From Chengkuizengella sp. SCS-71B (GTDB lineage Bacteria > Bacillota > Bacilli > Paenibacillales > KCTC-33759), in NCBI RefSeq assembly GCF_040100845.1, contig NZ_JAZHSH010000001.1, forward strand, positions 3,642,501 through 3,706,500: a stretch of DNA of 64,000 nucleotides, in the 5' to 3' direction. Positions 27,896 through 38,043 of this stretch are shown here, in pieces. The position numbers and the translations under genes are program-made. Position 1 is the stretch's first letter, and each line of letters starts with the position of its first letter. Below the pieces are notes generated by a model that saw nothing but the letters and a program-made list of their open reading frames with translations, did not search any database and had not been told where the DNA came from.

Positions 27896-27909
27896 TGAAA
27901 CCGATTACA
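27896..27909. promoter_or_regulatory. Catabolite-responsive element (cre) 1
   Basis: TGAAACCGATTACA matches the Bacillus CcpA consensus TGWAANCGNTNWCA at every position. It lies 48 bases upstream of the GH81 start codon. Confidence 0.75.
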
Positions 27910-27931
27910 AAATGAAAGAAATTAAATTATT

Positions 27932-27945
27932 TGAAATCGATTTCA
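27932..27945. promoter_or_regulatory. Catabolite-responsive element (cre) 2
   Basis: TGAAATCGATTTCA is a perfect palindrome and a full match to the cre consensus, 36 bases from cre 1. A dedicated LacI-family repressor could use the same sites. Confidence 0.75.
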
Positions 27946-28089
27946 AATTTTTAATGCCATAATACTCCTCCTTTTCAATTGTTATTGTTGTTCTATAGTT
28001 ACTTTGTACTAACATAAGTGTATACTAAAGTCATTCAATTTGTAAATAGGAAATTTGATATAACTGTAGAAACTTGTCGATTATTGTCC

Positions 28090-28809
28090 TTAATTCAAAA
28101 ATTGCTTGGTCAAGTTGATAAATTTTTCTCTATCAAATAAAAACGGAGCATGTCCCTCTCCTACTATGATTTTCTCACCATTCGTTATACTAGATGGGGA
28201 GCTAGGCAATGGACACACCTCATCATTTTCTCCATGTATCCATAGAATAGGAATGGTATTTTCCTCTTCAGAAAAATGGTTCCAACTTGATGTAAGGTCT
28301 GTTTTCATTAAATAATTCAACCCTGCTTCTAAACCATTCAAATTAAAATCCGTCTCTGCAGCTTGAGTAAAAACTCCTCTCAATTTCGTATGATCTGTGG
28401 ATTGAAAAACAAACTTTTTAAATTGTTTTATTGTCTCTTCAGGTTGAGCTAACAGCTGGGTTTTCATGCGTTGAACAATTCTTTGAGGCCATCCTTCTGA
28501 ACGGTCCTGACTCACAAATTTTAAAGTTGATGAAATGATGACTATAGAATCTATGCCAAATTGTTCTCTCTTCTTTTGATTAAAAATCGTTTCTAATGCA
28601 AGCATGCCCCCTAATGACCAACCTATTAATGTCCATTCACCTGGAGAAGCCTTCAATTTGTTTTCAATTACTTTATAAAAATCGTTAATTTCATTACATT
28701 CACTAAAATTAACTAAATAATGTTCAAAATCCGGTAAGCTCTCAATTACTTCAGACCAAATTTGCGTGGACATTGCCCAACCATAAATCCACATACACTT
28801 TTTTGACAT
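28090..28809 (-). CDS. bioH: Pimeloyl-ACP methyl ester esterase, BioH-like
   Basis: The 239-residue alpha/beta hydrolase has the nucleophile elbow LIGWSLGGMLALE (GWSLGG is the form found in BioH), WIHGENDEVCP (catalytic Asp) and GEGHAPFLF (catalytic His). It is last in the bioD-bioB-bioF operon, 56 bases after bioF. Its job would be to demethylate pimeloyl-ACP methyl ester made by the BioC pathway, giving pimeloyl-ACP for BioF; bioC itself is at 3.6 kb. The N-terminus MSKKCMWIYGWAMSTQIW is a BioH-type strand. GTG at 28821 is an alternative start. BioH function is inferred from position and motif; other esterase types (BioG, BioV) are less similar. Confidence 0.8.
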   Translation of the reverse strand: MSKKCMWIYGWAMSTQIWSEVIESLPDFEHYLVNFSECNEINDFYKVIENKLKASPGEWTLIGWSLGGMLALETIFNQKKREQFGIDSIVIISSTLKFVSQDRSEGWPQRIVQRMKTQLLAQPEETIKQFKKFVFQSTDHTKLRGVFTQAAETDFNLNGLEAGLNYLMKTDLTSSWNHFSEEENTIPILWIHGENDEVCPLPSSPSSITNGEKIIVGEGHAPFLFDREKFINLTKQFLN

Positions 28810-28865
28810 AACATTTCTCACTTTCTTAACAAAATAAGTTAGATAAATTGTATGACTTGGTTACA

Positions 28866-30071
28866 TTATTTTTTGACCTTTAAACATTCACCAATCTCAT
28901 CTATAAGCACTAATGCCCTTTCCAAATCATAGTCTTGATGTAAACTCATTATCGTAAAACGAATTCTTGCTGTACCCTCTGGTACCGTCGGAGGTCTCAC
29001 TGCTACTGCAGCTACTCCTTTTTCTTGTAAAAGAGCACTAAATTCCATCGTTTTTTTGTTATCTCCAACAATTAGTGGAATAATTTGCGATTCACTTTCT
29101 CCTGTATTAAAACCTCTCGATTGAAGTTGTTGTTTAAACCAGTCTGATTTTTCTAATAACGATTTTTGTCTCCAACCCTCAGCCTGAATACGTGACCAAT
29201 TTCGCTGAATTGCAGCAATATTAACAGGAGGCAATGCTGTAGTAAATATAAAACTCCTTGCTTTGTTCATTAAGTATTGTATTAGAACGGAGTCGCCTGC
29301 AATATATGCCCCGTAACAACCGTATGCTTTACTAAAAGTACCCATTAAAATATCCACTTCATCAGTTAATCCTAAAGCATGTACTAATCCCTGACCTTTC
29401 TCTCCATAAATACCACCGCTATGTGCTTCATCCACCATAAGCATAGCACCGTATTTATTTTTCAATTCAACTAACTGCTTTAAAGGCGCTACACTACCAT
29501 CCATGCTAAAAATGGAATCCGTGACAATCAGTTTTTTCCGATTGGGATCTGCTTTTTTTAACAGATGTTCTAAATGCTCTACATCTCTATGTCTAAAACG
29601 TTTATGCTCCGCCCTGCTTAAAATAATCCCATCTACAATACTCGCATGATTTAAACGATCGCTAAATACTACATCCTTTCTTCCAACTACCGTTGACATG
29701 ACTCCAATGTTTGCCATATATCCACTACTGAACACTAAACTATCCTCTGTCCCCTTAAAAGAAGCAAACTCCGTTTCTAACTCTCTATAAATAGGATCAT
29801 TTCCAACAATCAATCTGGATGCTGTTGAACCAAAACGAAGAGAAGAAGAGATTCTCTCTTCTTCCTCTATTAATGCAGTTAGATTGGATCTGTTCAACCT
29901 CTCACTTAAACCTAAATAGTCGTTTGAAGCTAAGTTCAACATTTTTTTACCGTCACGTAAGATCCATCCATTTTCCAATATTGTTGTTTCATGCAATGAT
30001 CTTAGTTGGGATTTTTGTTCTAATTGTTTTAATTCTTCTTGCATCCAATTCCATTTTTGATGAGAACTCAT
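28866..30071 (-). CDS. bioF: 8-amino-7-oxononanoate synthase BioF
   Basis: This 401-residue PLP enzyme of the alpha-oxoamine synthase family has NLASNDYLGLS near the N-terminus, VVFSDRLNHASIVDGI, IFSMDGSVAPL, VDEAHSGGIYGEKGQG (PLP ring Asp/His) and the PLP lysine in LMGTFSKAYGCYG. It condenses pimeloyl-ACP/CoA with alanine. The ATG at 30071 shares its A with the bioB stop (TAATG), so the pair is translationally coupled; GAGGAA in the bioB end serves as SD. The upstream in-frame start at 30083 is less likely. All catalytic residues are present. Confidence 0.93.
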   Translation of the reverse strand: MSSHQKWNWMQEELKQLEQKSQLRSLHETTILENGWILRDGKKMLNLASNDYLGLSERLNRSNLTALIEEEERISSSLRFGSTASRLIVGNDPIYRELETEFASFKGTEDSLVFSSGYMANIGVMSTVVGRKDVVFSDRLNHASIVDGIILSRAEHKRFRHRDVEHLEHLLKKADPNRKKLIVTDSIFSMDGSVAPLKQLVELKNKYGAMLMVDEAHSGGIYGEKGQGLVHALGLTDEVDILMGTFSKAYGCYGAYIAGDSVLIQYLMNKARSFIFTTALPPVNIAAIQRNWSRIQAEGWRQKSLLEKSDWFKQQLQSRGFNTGESESQIIPLIVGDNKKTMEFSALLQEKGVAAVAVRPPTVPEGTARIRFTIMSLHQDYDLERALVLIDEIGECLKVKK

Positions 30072-31063
30072 TATAAAGCACATTCCTCAATTTCAAATCC
30101 AAGATCTTCTACCATTTTGTGATCTGCTGTAGCTTCTTGCCCTTCTGTCGTTAAATAATCCCCTACAAAAATGGAGTTTGCCGCATATAAACCAAGTGCC
30201 TGTAATGATTTTAAATTCACTTCACGGCCACCAGAAACACGAATTTCTTTTGTCGGATTAATGAAACGGAACAAGGCTAGTACTTTCAAACATTTTCGCG
30301 GATTTAACTCATCCATGTTTTCTAGAGGGGTTCCTTTAATCGCATTTAAAAAGTTTACAGGAATAGAATCTGCATCTAATTCACGTAATGCATAAGCTGT
30401 TTCAACGATCTCCTGATTGGATTCTCCCATTCCAACAATACAACCTGAACAAGGAGACATGCCAGATTTTTTCACTTGTTCAACTGTGTCTACACGATCA
30501 TCATAAGTATGAGTTGAGGTAATGTTGGCATAATTGGATTTACTAGTGTTTAAGTTATGATTATAGCGATCTACACCCGCATCTTTCAGACGTGCTGCTT
30601 GCTCATCAGATAAGATTCCTAAACAAGCACAAATTTTCATAGGCATAGTATCTTTGATTTCTTTAACAGCATCAATCACTTCATCTAACTCTTTATTTGA
30701 CGGACCTCTTCCACTAGCTACAATACAATATGTACCTACTTTCATTTCTTGCGCTTTTTTAGCTCCATCTATTAACGTATCTTTTTCTAACAACGAATAT
30801 TTTTCAATAGGTGCATCAGAAACAATGGACTGAGAGCAATAACCGCAATCTTCAGGGCATAGTCCGCTTTTGGCATTTATAATTAAATTTAACTTTACTT
30901 TTTTCCCGTAATAATGTTTTCTGACTTGGAATGCAGCGTTCATAATGGATAATAACTCATCATCATCCGCTTCTAACACAGATAACCCTTCTTCTAACGT
31001 TAGCAACTCACCATTTATTGCTTTTTCAGCATATTCATTCCAATTTGGTTTTGTAGTAATCAT
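30071..31063 (-). CDS. bioB: Biotin synthase BioB
   Basis: The 330-residue radical-SAM enzyme has the cluster motif CPEDCGYCSQS (CxxxCxxC), then YCIVASGRGPSNKE, RYNHNLNTSK and PCSGCIVGMGES. The C-terminal GGREVNLKSLQ carries the Arg that ligates the [2Fe-2S] cluster. It inserts sulfur into dethiobiotin. The start ATG 31063 follows GGGAGG. It sits between bioD (42-base gap) and bioF (one-base overlap). Confidence 0.96.
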   Translation of the reverse strand: MITTKPNWNEYAEKAINGELLTLEEGLSVLEADDDELLSIMNAAFQVRKHYYGKKVKLNLIINAKSGLCPEDCGYCSQSIVSDAPIEKYSLLEKDTLIDGAKKAQEMKVGTYCIVASGRGPSNKELDEVIDAVKEIKDTMPMKICACLGILSDEQAARLKDAGVDRYNHNLNTSKSNYANITSTHTYDDRVDTVEQVKKSGMSPCSGCIVGMGESNQEIVETAYALRELDADSIPVNFLNAIKGTPLENMDELNPRKCLKVLALFRFINPTKEIRVSGGREVNLKSLQALGLYAANSIFVGDYLTTEGQEATADHKMVEDLGFEIEECAL

Positions 31064-31105
31064 TTATAATTCCTCCCTTGTAATGAGTGTACATATTTTT
31101 TAAAC

Positions 31106-31846
31106 CTATTCATTAATAAGAATATATTCAAAAATAGATTTTAAATCCAAATGTTTATCTATGATTTCAATCCATTTTTTCCTTCTTAATGGCCAATTCA
31201 TTTTTTGTTCATTTTGATAGTTCATCCACGGTAGTTTACCTATGACTGAAACTCCTCCAAACTTTTCAATCATTGTGATATTCTCTTCAAGAGAAGGATC
31301 AGTTTCATCTTGATAACCATTTAAAATAACTCCTTTGACCTCAAGCCCCATCTTATGAGCATAGGAAATAGATAGACAAGTATGGTTTACTGTACCTAAG
31401 CCAGCTCTAGCCACGAGAATCATTGGAAGGTTTAATTCACTTGCTAAATTAGCTATCGTTTTATCTTGAGTAATGGGTACAATGAGTCCGCCTGCTCCTT
31501 CAGTAATGAGAAAATCGCTATGATGTAAGCGGTTACGTCCCTCTTCTACCAACTTTAAAAAGTCAACCTTTTTGCCTTCTCTCTCTGCTGCGATCCATGG
31601 TGCTAGAGGTTGGGAAAATGTATAGGTTGCGATATCTTCTTCCTTTTGATTCAATCCACTTCCATTTAATAATCGATAACTGTCTGCTTCTGGATCACCC
31701 ATTACCACTCCTGATTGCACGGGTTTCCATAATTGGACATTTTCAATTTTTCTTTTGTTCTTTATAAAAGCTGCTAGCGCTGCTGCAACTTCCGTTTTCC
31801 CCACTCCTGTATCCGTTGCAGTAATAAATAAACCCTTACTTTTCAT
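31106..31846 (-). CDS. bioD: Dethiobiotin synthetase BioD
   Basis: The 246-residue ATPase starts GLFITATDTGVGKTEVAAAL (P-loop of BioD), has WKPVQSGV, and TEGAGGLIVPI, all conserved. It carboxylates 7,8-diaminopelargonate to dethiobiotin. It is first in the operon and lies 36 bases downstream of a BirA-type operator. The enzyme making its substrate, BioA, is not encoded in this window. Confidence 0.94.
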   Translation of the reverse strand: MKSKGLFITATDTGVGKTEVAAALAAFIKNKRKIENVQLWKPVQSGVVMGDPEADSYRLLNGSGLNQKEEDIATYTFSQPLAPWIAAEREGKKVDFLKLVEEGRNRLHHSDFLITEGAGGLIVPITQDKTIANLASELNLPMILVARAGLGTVNHTCLSISYAHKMGLEVKGVILNGYQDETDPSLEENITMIEKFGGVSVIGKLPWMNYQNEQKMNWPLRRKKWIEIIDKHLDLKSIFEYILINE

Positions 31847-31881
31847 CCTATATACACCTTTTAATTTAATATGTATTAAAT

Positions 31882-31917
31882 TGTTAACCTAGATTTTAAA
31901 TTTCAAGTTAACAATCA
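31882..31917. promoter_or_regulatory. BirA biotin operator
   Basis: TTGTTAACC (31883-31891), 16 bases, AGTTAACAA (31908-31916) form the inverted repeat known for Gram-positive BirA (TTGTTAACC, 14-16 bases, GGTTAACAA) with one deviation. It sits directly before bioD, so BirA with biotinyl-AMP should repress bioDBFH. Confidence 0.85.
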
Positions 31918-32179
31918 AACTAGATTGATTGTACTATATTCTTTAAAAGTGAACAACCCTACTTTTTGTAATACTAAAATCAACCACAATTAACAATATG
32001 CTGTAAAAGAATATATCATTATTATGTTTTTTACCTTAAAAGACAGCTAACACCGCTCACAGTGTCAACTGTCTATATACTAAGTTAAATCATCCATATA
32101 TAAAATCAAGGTTACCTAAAATTTGTTCTCTCAGTTAAATTATGAAACTCATACTCCCAGATTCGAGAAACTTACTTTT
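31918..32179. other. Intergenic region between bio and opp operons
   Basis: It contains the bio promoter area, the opp terminator hairpin at 32034-32073, and AT-rich sequence. No gene seen. Confidence 0.4.
32034..32073 (-). terminator. Probable terminator of the opp operon
   Basis: On the minus strand GACAG-TGACACT pairs with GGTGTTA-CTGTC, then TTTT. The T run is short. Confidence 0.5.
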
Positions 32180-33097
32180 TTACTCATTCACTTTTGGATC
32201 AAAGGCATCACGCAAGCCATCACCTACAAAGTTAAAGCATAAAACCGTAATTAATATCATTAGTCCTGGGAATGTCGGGTACCACCATGCTTTTAACATG
32301 ATCGTGTAGTTTTGAGCATCTTGTAACATATTACCCCAGCTTGGAGTTGGTGGTTGAATTCCTAACCCTAAATAGCTAAGTGCAGCTTCAGATAATATGA
32401 TGGCACCAACACCTATAGTTGCAGCAACAATAATTGGTCCGATTGCATTAGGTAAAATATGAGAAAAAATAATGGTTCCACTTTTTGTTCCTATTGTTTT
32501 AGCGGATAATACAAACTCTCGGGTTCTTAATGATAGGAACTCTGCTCGTACTAAACGAGCCGTGGTCATCCAACTTGTCGAAATAAAAATAAGAATTAAT
32601 TTATCCACACCTGGTTGAAAGATAGTGACTAACGTTATTAATAAAAATAGAGTAGGAATAGCATAAAGCGTATCTACAAACCTCATTAAAATAGAGTCAA
32701 TTAACCCTCCAAAATAACCTGCAATTGCCCCTACAACGGTTCCAATCGTTATTGCACCGGCAATAGATGCAAAACCAACGAATAAGGATATCCTTGCCCC
32801 ATATAATATCCTCGTTAATAAATCTCTTCCAAACTTATCTGTCCCTAATAAATGTTCCCCACTTGGAGGTTGAAGCTTATTTAAAATGTTCTGCTCTTCA
32901 AACGTGTATGGTGTTAACCATGGAGCACATATAGATGCTGAAATGATCAGACATAATATAACAGCCCCAAAAACTGCGAGTTTATTTTTGAAAAATTTTC
33001 TCAAGATAATTTTCAACAAGGTATCTGGTTTATGTTTAAAATCGGGGTTTATTAGTTGTTGTTTTGTAGTTTCAGGTACTGTATTGATTTGTGACAT
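32180..33097 (-). CDS. oppC: Oligopeptide ABC transporter permease OppC/DppC-like
   Basis: This 305-residue permease has about six hydrophobic helices and the BPD_transp_1 signature around [20 protein letters not shown] (EAA loop contacting the ATPase). The N-terminal [20 protein letters not shown] is the typical OppC motif. It forms a heterodimer with OppB. ATG 33097 is favoured over 33103, because the GGGGGG site is only one base from the latter. It is last in oppDFABC. Confidence 0.88.
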   Translation of the reverse strand: MSQINTVPETTKQQLINPDFKHKPDTLLKIILRKFFKNKLAVFGAVILCLIISASICAPWLTPYTFEEQNILNKLQPPSGEHLLGTDKFGRDLLTRILYGARISLFVGFASIAGAITIGTVVGAIAGYFGGLIDSILMRFVDTLYAIPTLFLLITLVTIFQPGVDKLILIFISTSWMTTARLVRAEFLSLRTREFVLSAKTIGTKSGTIIFSHILPNAIGPIIVAATIGVGAIILSEAALSYLGLGIQPPTPSWGNMLQDAQNYTIMLKAWWYPTFPGLMILITVLCFNFVGDGLRDAFDPKVNE

Positions 33098-33111
33098 GTT
33101 CATACCCCCCT

Positions 33112-34062
33112 TTAATATTCAACCCGCGGATCAGCGACTGCATATAATATATCGGCAATAATGTTTCCTAATACAACGAACACTGATGACAATACAGTTA
33201 ATCCCATAATAACTGGATAATCCCTAGAATATGCAGATTCAAAGAAAAGCCTTCCAATACCTGGCCATGAAAATACAGTTTCAACAATTACAGATCCACC
33301 AATAAATGTAGGAAGCAATATCCCGAAGATCGTTATTACTGGTGTCAATCCATTTCGAAGACCATGTTTGTAAATCACTGTTCGTTCCTTGAAACCTTTT
33401 GCCCTAGCTGTTCTCATATAATCTTGTTTCGTTACATCAAGCATACTTGATCGTGTATGACGTGTTAATGTAGCCATATCAGCAGATGCTAATACAAAGG
33501 CAGGTAATATTAAGTGATGAATGCGATCCCATATATTAAATGAAGCACCTAAAGTAGAAACACCACCGGTAGGAAACCAGCCAAGTTTGACCGAGAAAAA
33601 CATGATTAATATTAAACCTAACCAAAAGTTGGGAGTTGCTAGTCCCAAAAAAGATATTACTGAAACACTATAATCTGTTTTTGAATAAGGTCTAGTAGCA
33701 GAATATATACCAAAAGGAATAGAAATTAAAAATGCTAAAATCGTAGAAACGAGCATCAACAACAAGGTATTGGGTAGTCTATTTGTGATCAACTCAGTAA
33801 CTGGGGTGCCTTTTTGCAATAATGAGGTTCCAAAATCCCCTTGCAACATATTTCCCACCCACTTAAAATATTGAATATAAACAGGATCATTCAATCCGTA
33901 CTTTTCCATAAACTTTGCTCTATCAGCAGGGCTTATATTTGGGTCCATCAATAAGCTTGTAGGATCTCCTGGAGCCATCTGTATGATTCCAAAGGAGATA
34001 ATTGTTATGCCTAACAACAAGGGAACAGCCATTACGAGTCTACGAATAATATACGTTGTCAT
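33112..34062 (-). CDS. oppB: Oligopeptide ABC transporter permease OppB/DppB-like
   Basis: The 316-residue permease starts [20 protein letters not shown], typical of DppB/OppB, and has about six helices and the EAA-type loop [20 protein letters not shown]. It is followed 14 bases later by oppC and preceded by a hairpin terminator after oppA, so its expression may be lower than that of the binding protein. GGGGG precedes the ATG. Confidence 0.9.
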   Translation of the reverse strand: MTTYIIRRLVMAVPLLLGITIISFGIIQMAPGDPTSLLMDPNISPADRAKFMEKYGLNDPVYIQYFKWVGNMLQGDFGTSLLQKGTPVTELITNRLPNTLLLMLVSTILAFLISIPFGIYSATRPYSKTDYSVSVISFLGLATPNFWLGLILIMFFSVKLGWFPTGGVSTLGASFNIWDRIHHLILPAFVLASADMATLTRHTRSSMLDVTKQDYMRTARAKGFKERTVIYKHGLRNGLTPVITIFGILLPTFIGGSVIVETVFSWPGIGRLFFESAYSRDYPVIMGLTVLSSVFVVLGNIIADILYAVADPRVEY

Positions 34063-34104
34063 CTTTCAACCCCCTTCTTTTGTTACTTCATATAAATATC
34101 ATCA

Positions 34105-34140
34105 TAAAAAGAAGGGAGGGGGAAACCCACCCCTTCTGAA
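34105..34140 (-). terminator. Intra-operon terminator between oppA and oppB
   Basis: On the minus strand AGAAGGGGTGGG pairs with CCCCCTCCCTTCT, then TTTTT. It sits straight after the oppA stop and would lower readthrough into oppBC. Confidence 0.8.
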
Positions 34141-34148
34141 TTACATAG

Positions 34149-35819
34149 TTACTCCTTTTTTAGCCACCATTCATGTGGATGGTATAAATCATTCTTTCCG
34201 TGGAATGTATATCCTTTTAGATTTTCAGGAATGGCCTGATGTTTATTAGGATAATATAAAAATGTATAAGGTTGGTCTTCTGCAATAATTTTATAAATTT
34301 CACCGTAAGCTTTCTTATATTCTTTTCTATCAATAATCTGCCTAGCTTCCTCTATTAATGCATCAGCTTCTGGATTTGAATACCATACAAAGTTAAGTCC
34401 TTCTTCACTTTGACTTGAATGGAAAATATCATATTGATCTGGGAAAGTAGATAAACTCCATCCTAAAACAAGGGCATCATAATCCCAGTTTGGTGCAGAT
34501 ATAGCTTCTATATATGCACTCCACTCCATAATATTTGGAGTTGCTTCAATACCAATTTCTTTAAATTGTTGTTGTAGAACTACAACGATATCTTCACGGA
34601 TTGTATTTCCTTGATTTGTTTTAAGCTCAAAAGCAAATTTTTTGCCGTCTTTGTCTAATATTCCATCATTATCAGTATCTTTCCATCCAGCTTGTTCTAA
34701 TAATTTCTTTGCTTTATCTACATCATACTTAAATACAGGAACTTCATTATTATATGCCCATGAAAGCGGACTTTCTGGAACATTCGCTACCTCGCCATCT
34801 CCATTCAAAACTCCTTCAATAATGGCTTCACGATCAATGGCATGCGTTAGAGCTTGACGGACTTTTTTATCTTGAAACAGCTCATTTTGTTGGTTATAAC
34901 CTAAATACGTATAAGATAAAGCAAGACCTGATTCGATTTTCACTCCTGATTCAGGTGCCCATTCTTTAACGGTAGCAATATCACTTCCAGGAACACTTGG
35001 GAAGTAATCAACGTCTCCTGCTTGTAATTGGGCTATCAACACATTTGCATCTGGCACAATTTTGTAAATAATCGCATCTAGATAAGGTTTCCCATTGAAG
35101 TAATCATCGTTACGAACGACTTTTACATATTCTCCATCTTTCCATTCTTCAAATTTAAAAGGACCAGAACCAATTGGATTTTTCGTATTAAACTCATGTT
35201 CACCTAAATCAGCAATTGGCACATCTTTTAAAATATGTTCAGGTAAAACATAATAGGTTAACGTCGTAGGTAAAAACGTTACATCCTTTTGTTTCAACTT
35301 AAATTCAACGGTATATTCATCAATTTTTGTAATCGTGTCTATCATTTCAAAATTAGAACCGCGTTCTCCAACGTAATCATCACTTAAAGGGATGCTGTAC
35401 GTAAATATAAGGTCATCGGCTGTGAGAGGCTCACCATCATGAAATGTAACATCGTCTCGAAGAGTAACTGTAAACGTTAATCCATCCTCCGAAGATTGAA
35501 TATCTTTTGCTAAATCATATTCAACTTCAAAGCTTGTATCTGAACTAACAGGTGCTGAAAAAATTAATCTTTCAATATCTGTACTGGAAGTATCTGTAGA
35601 ATATAGTGGATTAAATAAAGTAGGGGCACCCGTTGATCCCATAACCAATGTTCCACCATATTTGGAATCACTACTTGCTTGCCCTTCTGTCGTTGCTTCT
35701 GATTCCTCACTTGTTGCTGAATCATCCCCCGTAGTTGGTTCACTGCCACACGCCGATAAAAATAATGAAAAAACTAAAGTTAGGCTTAATAAAAGCCATG
35801 ATGCTTTTTTAAAATTCAC
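34149..35819 (-). CDS. oppA: Peptide ABC transporter substrate-binding lipoprotein OppA/DppE-like
   Basis: This 556-residue family 5 solute-binding protein has a lipoprotein signal (LFLSACGSEP, lipobox cysteine at about 26), a Ser/Thr/Glu-rich linker, and the family signature region VTFHDGEPLTADDLIFTYS. QNELFQDKKVRQALTHAIDR and the C-terminal WYSNPEADALIEEARQ are typical. It should be tethered outside the membrane and capture peptides for OppBCDF. The start codon is GTG (35819) with AAGGGGG 10 bases upstream. It lies between oppF and oppB. Confidence 0.92.
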   Translation of the reverse strand: MNFKKASWLLLSLTLVFSLFLSACGSEPTTGDDSATSEESEATTEGQASSDSKYGGTLVMGSTGAPTLFNPLYSTDTSSTDIERLIFSAPVSSDTSFEVEYDLAKDIQSSEDGLTFTVTLRDDVTFHDGEPLTADDLIFTYSIPLSDDYVGERGSNFEMIDTITKIDEYTVEFKLKQKDVTFLPTTLTYYVLPEHILKDVPIADLGEHEFNTKNPIGSGPFKFEEWKDGEYVKVVRNDDYFNGKPYLDAIIYKIVPDANVLIAQLQAGDVDYFPSVPGSDIATVKEWAPESGVKIESGLALSYTYLGYNQQNELFQDKKVRQALTHAIDREAIIEGVLNGDGEVANVPESPLSWAYNNEVPVFKYDVDKAKKLLEQAGWKDTDNDGILDKDGKKFAFELKTNQGNTIREDIVVVLQQQFKEIGIEATPNIMEWSAYIEAISAPNWDYDALVLGWSLSTFPDQYDIFHSSQSEEGLNFVWYSNPEADALIEEARQIIDRKEYKKAYGEIYKIIAEDQPYTFLYYPNKHQAIPENLKGYTFHGKNDLYHPHEWWLKKE

Positions 35820-35978
35820 GATATGAATCCCCCTTAATTTAATTTAAATATTAAAGCTTCATAAACATGACCTTTTTACTTTTCATCCCCCTTTCTATAA
35901 AATTAAATTTATTTATAAGAGGTATTCAAAATGTTAGGGAATAACTTACCCGTGAATTTTGTCTTCCTCTATAAACAC

Positions 35979-36998
35979 TCATTGATACAGATGACAAGAG
36001 ACAAAGTGGTCATTTTTTATTTTTTTAAATTTTGGGATTATTTCCTTGCATTTATCCTTTACTGCGGGACATCTCGTATGGAATACACAACCACTCGGTG
36101 GATTTGCTGGACTTGGTAAATCTCCTTGTAAAACGATACGTTCTCGTTGCACAGCTCCTTTCTTTCTTGGAACTGGAACTGCTGAAAGTAACGCTTGTGT
36201 ATAAGGATGAAGCGGATCTGTATATAAATCTTGCTTAGGGGCTAATTCCATTAAATTTCCTAAATACATTACACCAACTCTGTCACTTATATGCCTAACG
36301 ACACTTAAGTCATGAGAAATAAATATATAGGTTAATGAGAATTCTTGTTGGAGGTCTTCCATTAAATTAATAATTTGGGCCTGAATGGATACATCAAGGG
36401 CTGAGACTGCTTCATCAGCGATAATTAAATCCGGATTTAGTGCCAAAGCACGAGCAATACCAATGCGTTGACGTTGTCCTCCCGAAAATTCATGTGGATA
36501 ACGATTAATAAAGGATGCATTTAAGCCTACTCTTTCTAATAACTGACGAACATATCCATCTCGCTCTTTGCCACGAAATTCTTGATGAACGTTTAAAGGT
36601 TCTCTTAATATTGAACGAAGTGTTTTCCTTGGATTTAATGATGCAAATGGATCTTGAAAAATCATTTGGATATTTTTACGAGCATTTTGCCTCAATTCTG
36701 CTTCCTTCATATGCGTGATATCTTGATTTTTAAAAATCACTTGACCATCTGTAGGCTCATATAATCTGATAATTGTCCGGCCAACTGTTGATTTCCCACA
36801 CCCAGACTCGCCTACTAAACCAACTGTTTCTCCCTTTTTAATAGAAAAACTTATGCCATCTACTGCTTTTATATGACCTGTTGTTTTTTGTAATATTCCA
36901 CTTTTAATTGGAAAATGTTTTTTTAGATTTTTTACTTCAAGTATTGTAGTTGTATCTGAAGCTTGAGTTGTTGGTCTTTTTTCTGCTTGTGTAATCAT
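35979..36998 (-). CDS. oppF: Oligopeptide ABC transporter ATP-binding protein OppF-like
   Basis: The 339-residue ATPase has Walker [16 protein letters not shown]-loop [14 protein letters not shown], signature [15 protein letters not shown], Walker [13 protein letters not shown]. The C-terminal [15 protein letters not shown] contains the cysteine motif typical of OppD/F iron-sulfur-type extensions. The start overlaps the oppD stop by four bases (ATGA), giving coupling. The 159 bases to oppA contain no strong terminator. Confidence 0.92.
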   Translation of the reverse strand: MITQAEKRPTTQASDTTTILEVKNLKKHFPIKSGILQKTTGHIKAVDGISFSIKKGETVGLVGESGCGKSTVGRTIIRLYEPTDGQVIFKNQDITHMKEAELRQNARKNIQMIFQDPFASLNPRKTLRSILREPLNVHQEFRGKERDGYVRQLLERVGLNASFINRYPHEFSGGQRQRIGIARALALNPDLIIADEAVSALDVSIQAQIINLMEDLQQEFSLTYIFISHDLSVVRHISDRVGVMYLGNLMELAPKQDLYTDPLHPYTQALLSAVPVPRKKGAVQRERIVLQGDLPSPANPPSGCVFHTRCPAVKDKCKEIIPKFKKIKNDHFVSCHLYQ

Positions 36999-37975
36999 TC
37001 TCTTTCCCCCTCTTCTTCATATAAAAAACAGCGCACAGAGCGAGAGACTTTTTTTGAGAGAGCAGGTATTTCTTGAAAGCAACGATCAAATGCCTTTGTG
37101 CACCGAGGAGCAAAACGACAACCTTGAGGTAAATTTTCGGGAGGAGGAACGTTCCCTTCAATCGATTGTAGTCTAGAAATTTCTCCATCAATAGATGGCA
37201 CAGATTCAATAAGTCCCTCTGAGTATGGATGAAGAGGATCTTCAAACAAATCTTCTACTGATGCCTCTTCAACAACTTGACCACAATACATGACTACGAC
37301 TCTATCTGCTATATCTGAGACAACACCTAAGTCATGTGTAATCAGTAAAATTGAAGTTCCAAATTTATTACTTAATTGTTTCATAATCTCTAATATTTGG
37401 GCTTGAATTGTAACATCCAGAGCTGTTGTTGGTTCGTCAGCTATTAACAACTTAGGACTGCAACTCATTGCCATTGCAATCATTACTCTTTGCCTCATGC
37501 CACCAGATAATCTATGAGGATAATCATTAATCATTTCTGAAGCCCGAGAAAAACCAACCATCTCCAGCAACTCTATTGCCTTTTGTTTTGCATTTTTTTT
37601 CGACATCCTTTGATGATAAATTAATACCTCTGTTATTTGTTGCCCAATGGTTAAAACGGGGTTTAATGATGTCATCGGCTCTTGAAATATCATTGAAATT
37701 TCATTCCCACGAATTTCCAACATTTCATTTTCTGACAATCCAATTAGATCCTTACCATTATAGAGTACTTGCCCGTCTACTATTTCCCCACCAGGGCTTG
37801 GAACAAGCCTCATAATTGAAAGGGATGTTATACTTTTTCCTGAACCGGATTCACCAACTAATGCAACTGTCTCCCCTTTTTTGATGGTTAGATCAACACC
37901 ATCCACAGCAGGAATTGTTTGTTTTTTTCTAAAAAAATGTGTTTTTAAATTTTTTACTTCCAACAAAGCGGACAT
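36995..37975 (-). CDS. oppD: Oligopeptide ABC transporter ATP-binding protein OppD-like
   Basis: The 326-residue ATPase has Walker A VGESGSGKSITSLS, Q-loop IFQEPMTSLNPVLT, signature LSGGMRQRVMIAMAM and Walker B LLIADEPTTALDVT. The C-terminal cysteines are in GCRFAPRCTKAFDRC. It pairs with OppF to power peptide import. It is first in the operon; a CodY-like box lies 54 bases upstream of its start. Confidence 0.92.
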   Translation of the reverse strand: MSALLEVKNLKTHFFRKKQTIPAVDGVDLTIKKGETVALVGESGSGKSITSLSIMRLVPSPGGEIVDGQVLYNGKDLIGLSENEMLEIRGNEISMIFQEPMTSLNPVLTIGQQITEVLIYHQRMSKKNAKQKAIELLEMVGFSRASEMINDYPHRLSGGMRQRVMIAMAMSCSPKLLIADEPTTALDVTIQAQILEIMKQLSNKFGTSILLITHDLGVVSDIADRVVVMYCGQVVEEASVEDLFEDPLHPYSEGLIESVPSIDGEISRLQSIEGNVPPPENLPQGCRFAPRCTKAFDRCFQEIPALSKKVSRSVRCFLYEEEGERE

Positions 37976-38028
37976 AATTACCTCACCTTCCCACTACAGA
38001 ATAAAGTATGTTTGTTTTTTATATTGCG

Positions 38029-38043
38029 AATATTCAGATAATT
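38029..38043. promoter_or_regulatory. CodY-like box upstream of opp operon
   Basis: AATATTCAGATAATT matches the CodY consensus AATTTTCWGAAAATT at 13 of 15 positions, 54 bases before oppD. Peptide transport is a common CodY target. A weaker cre-like site (AGTAAGCGCTTTAG) lies near 38087. Confidence 0.55.
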
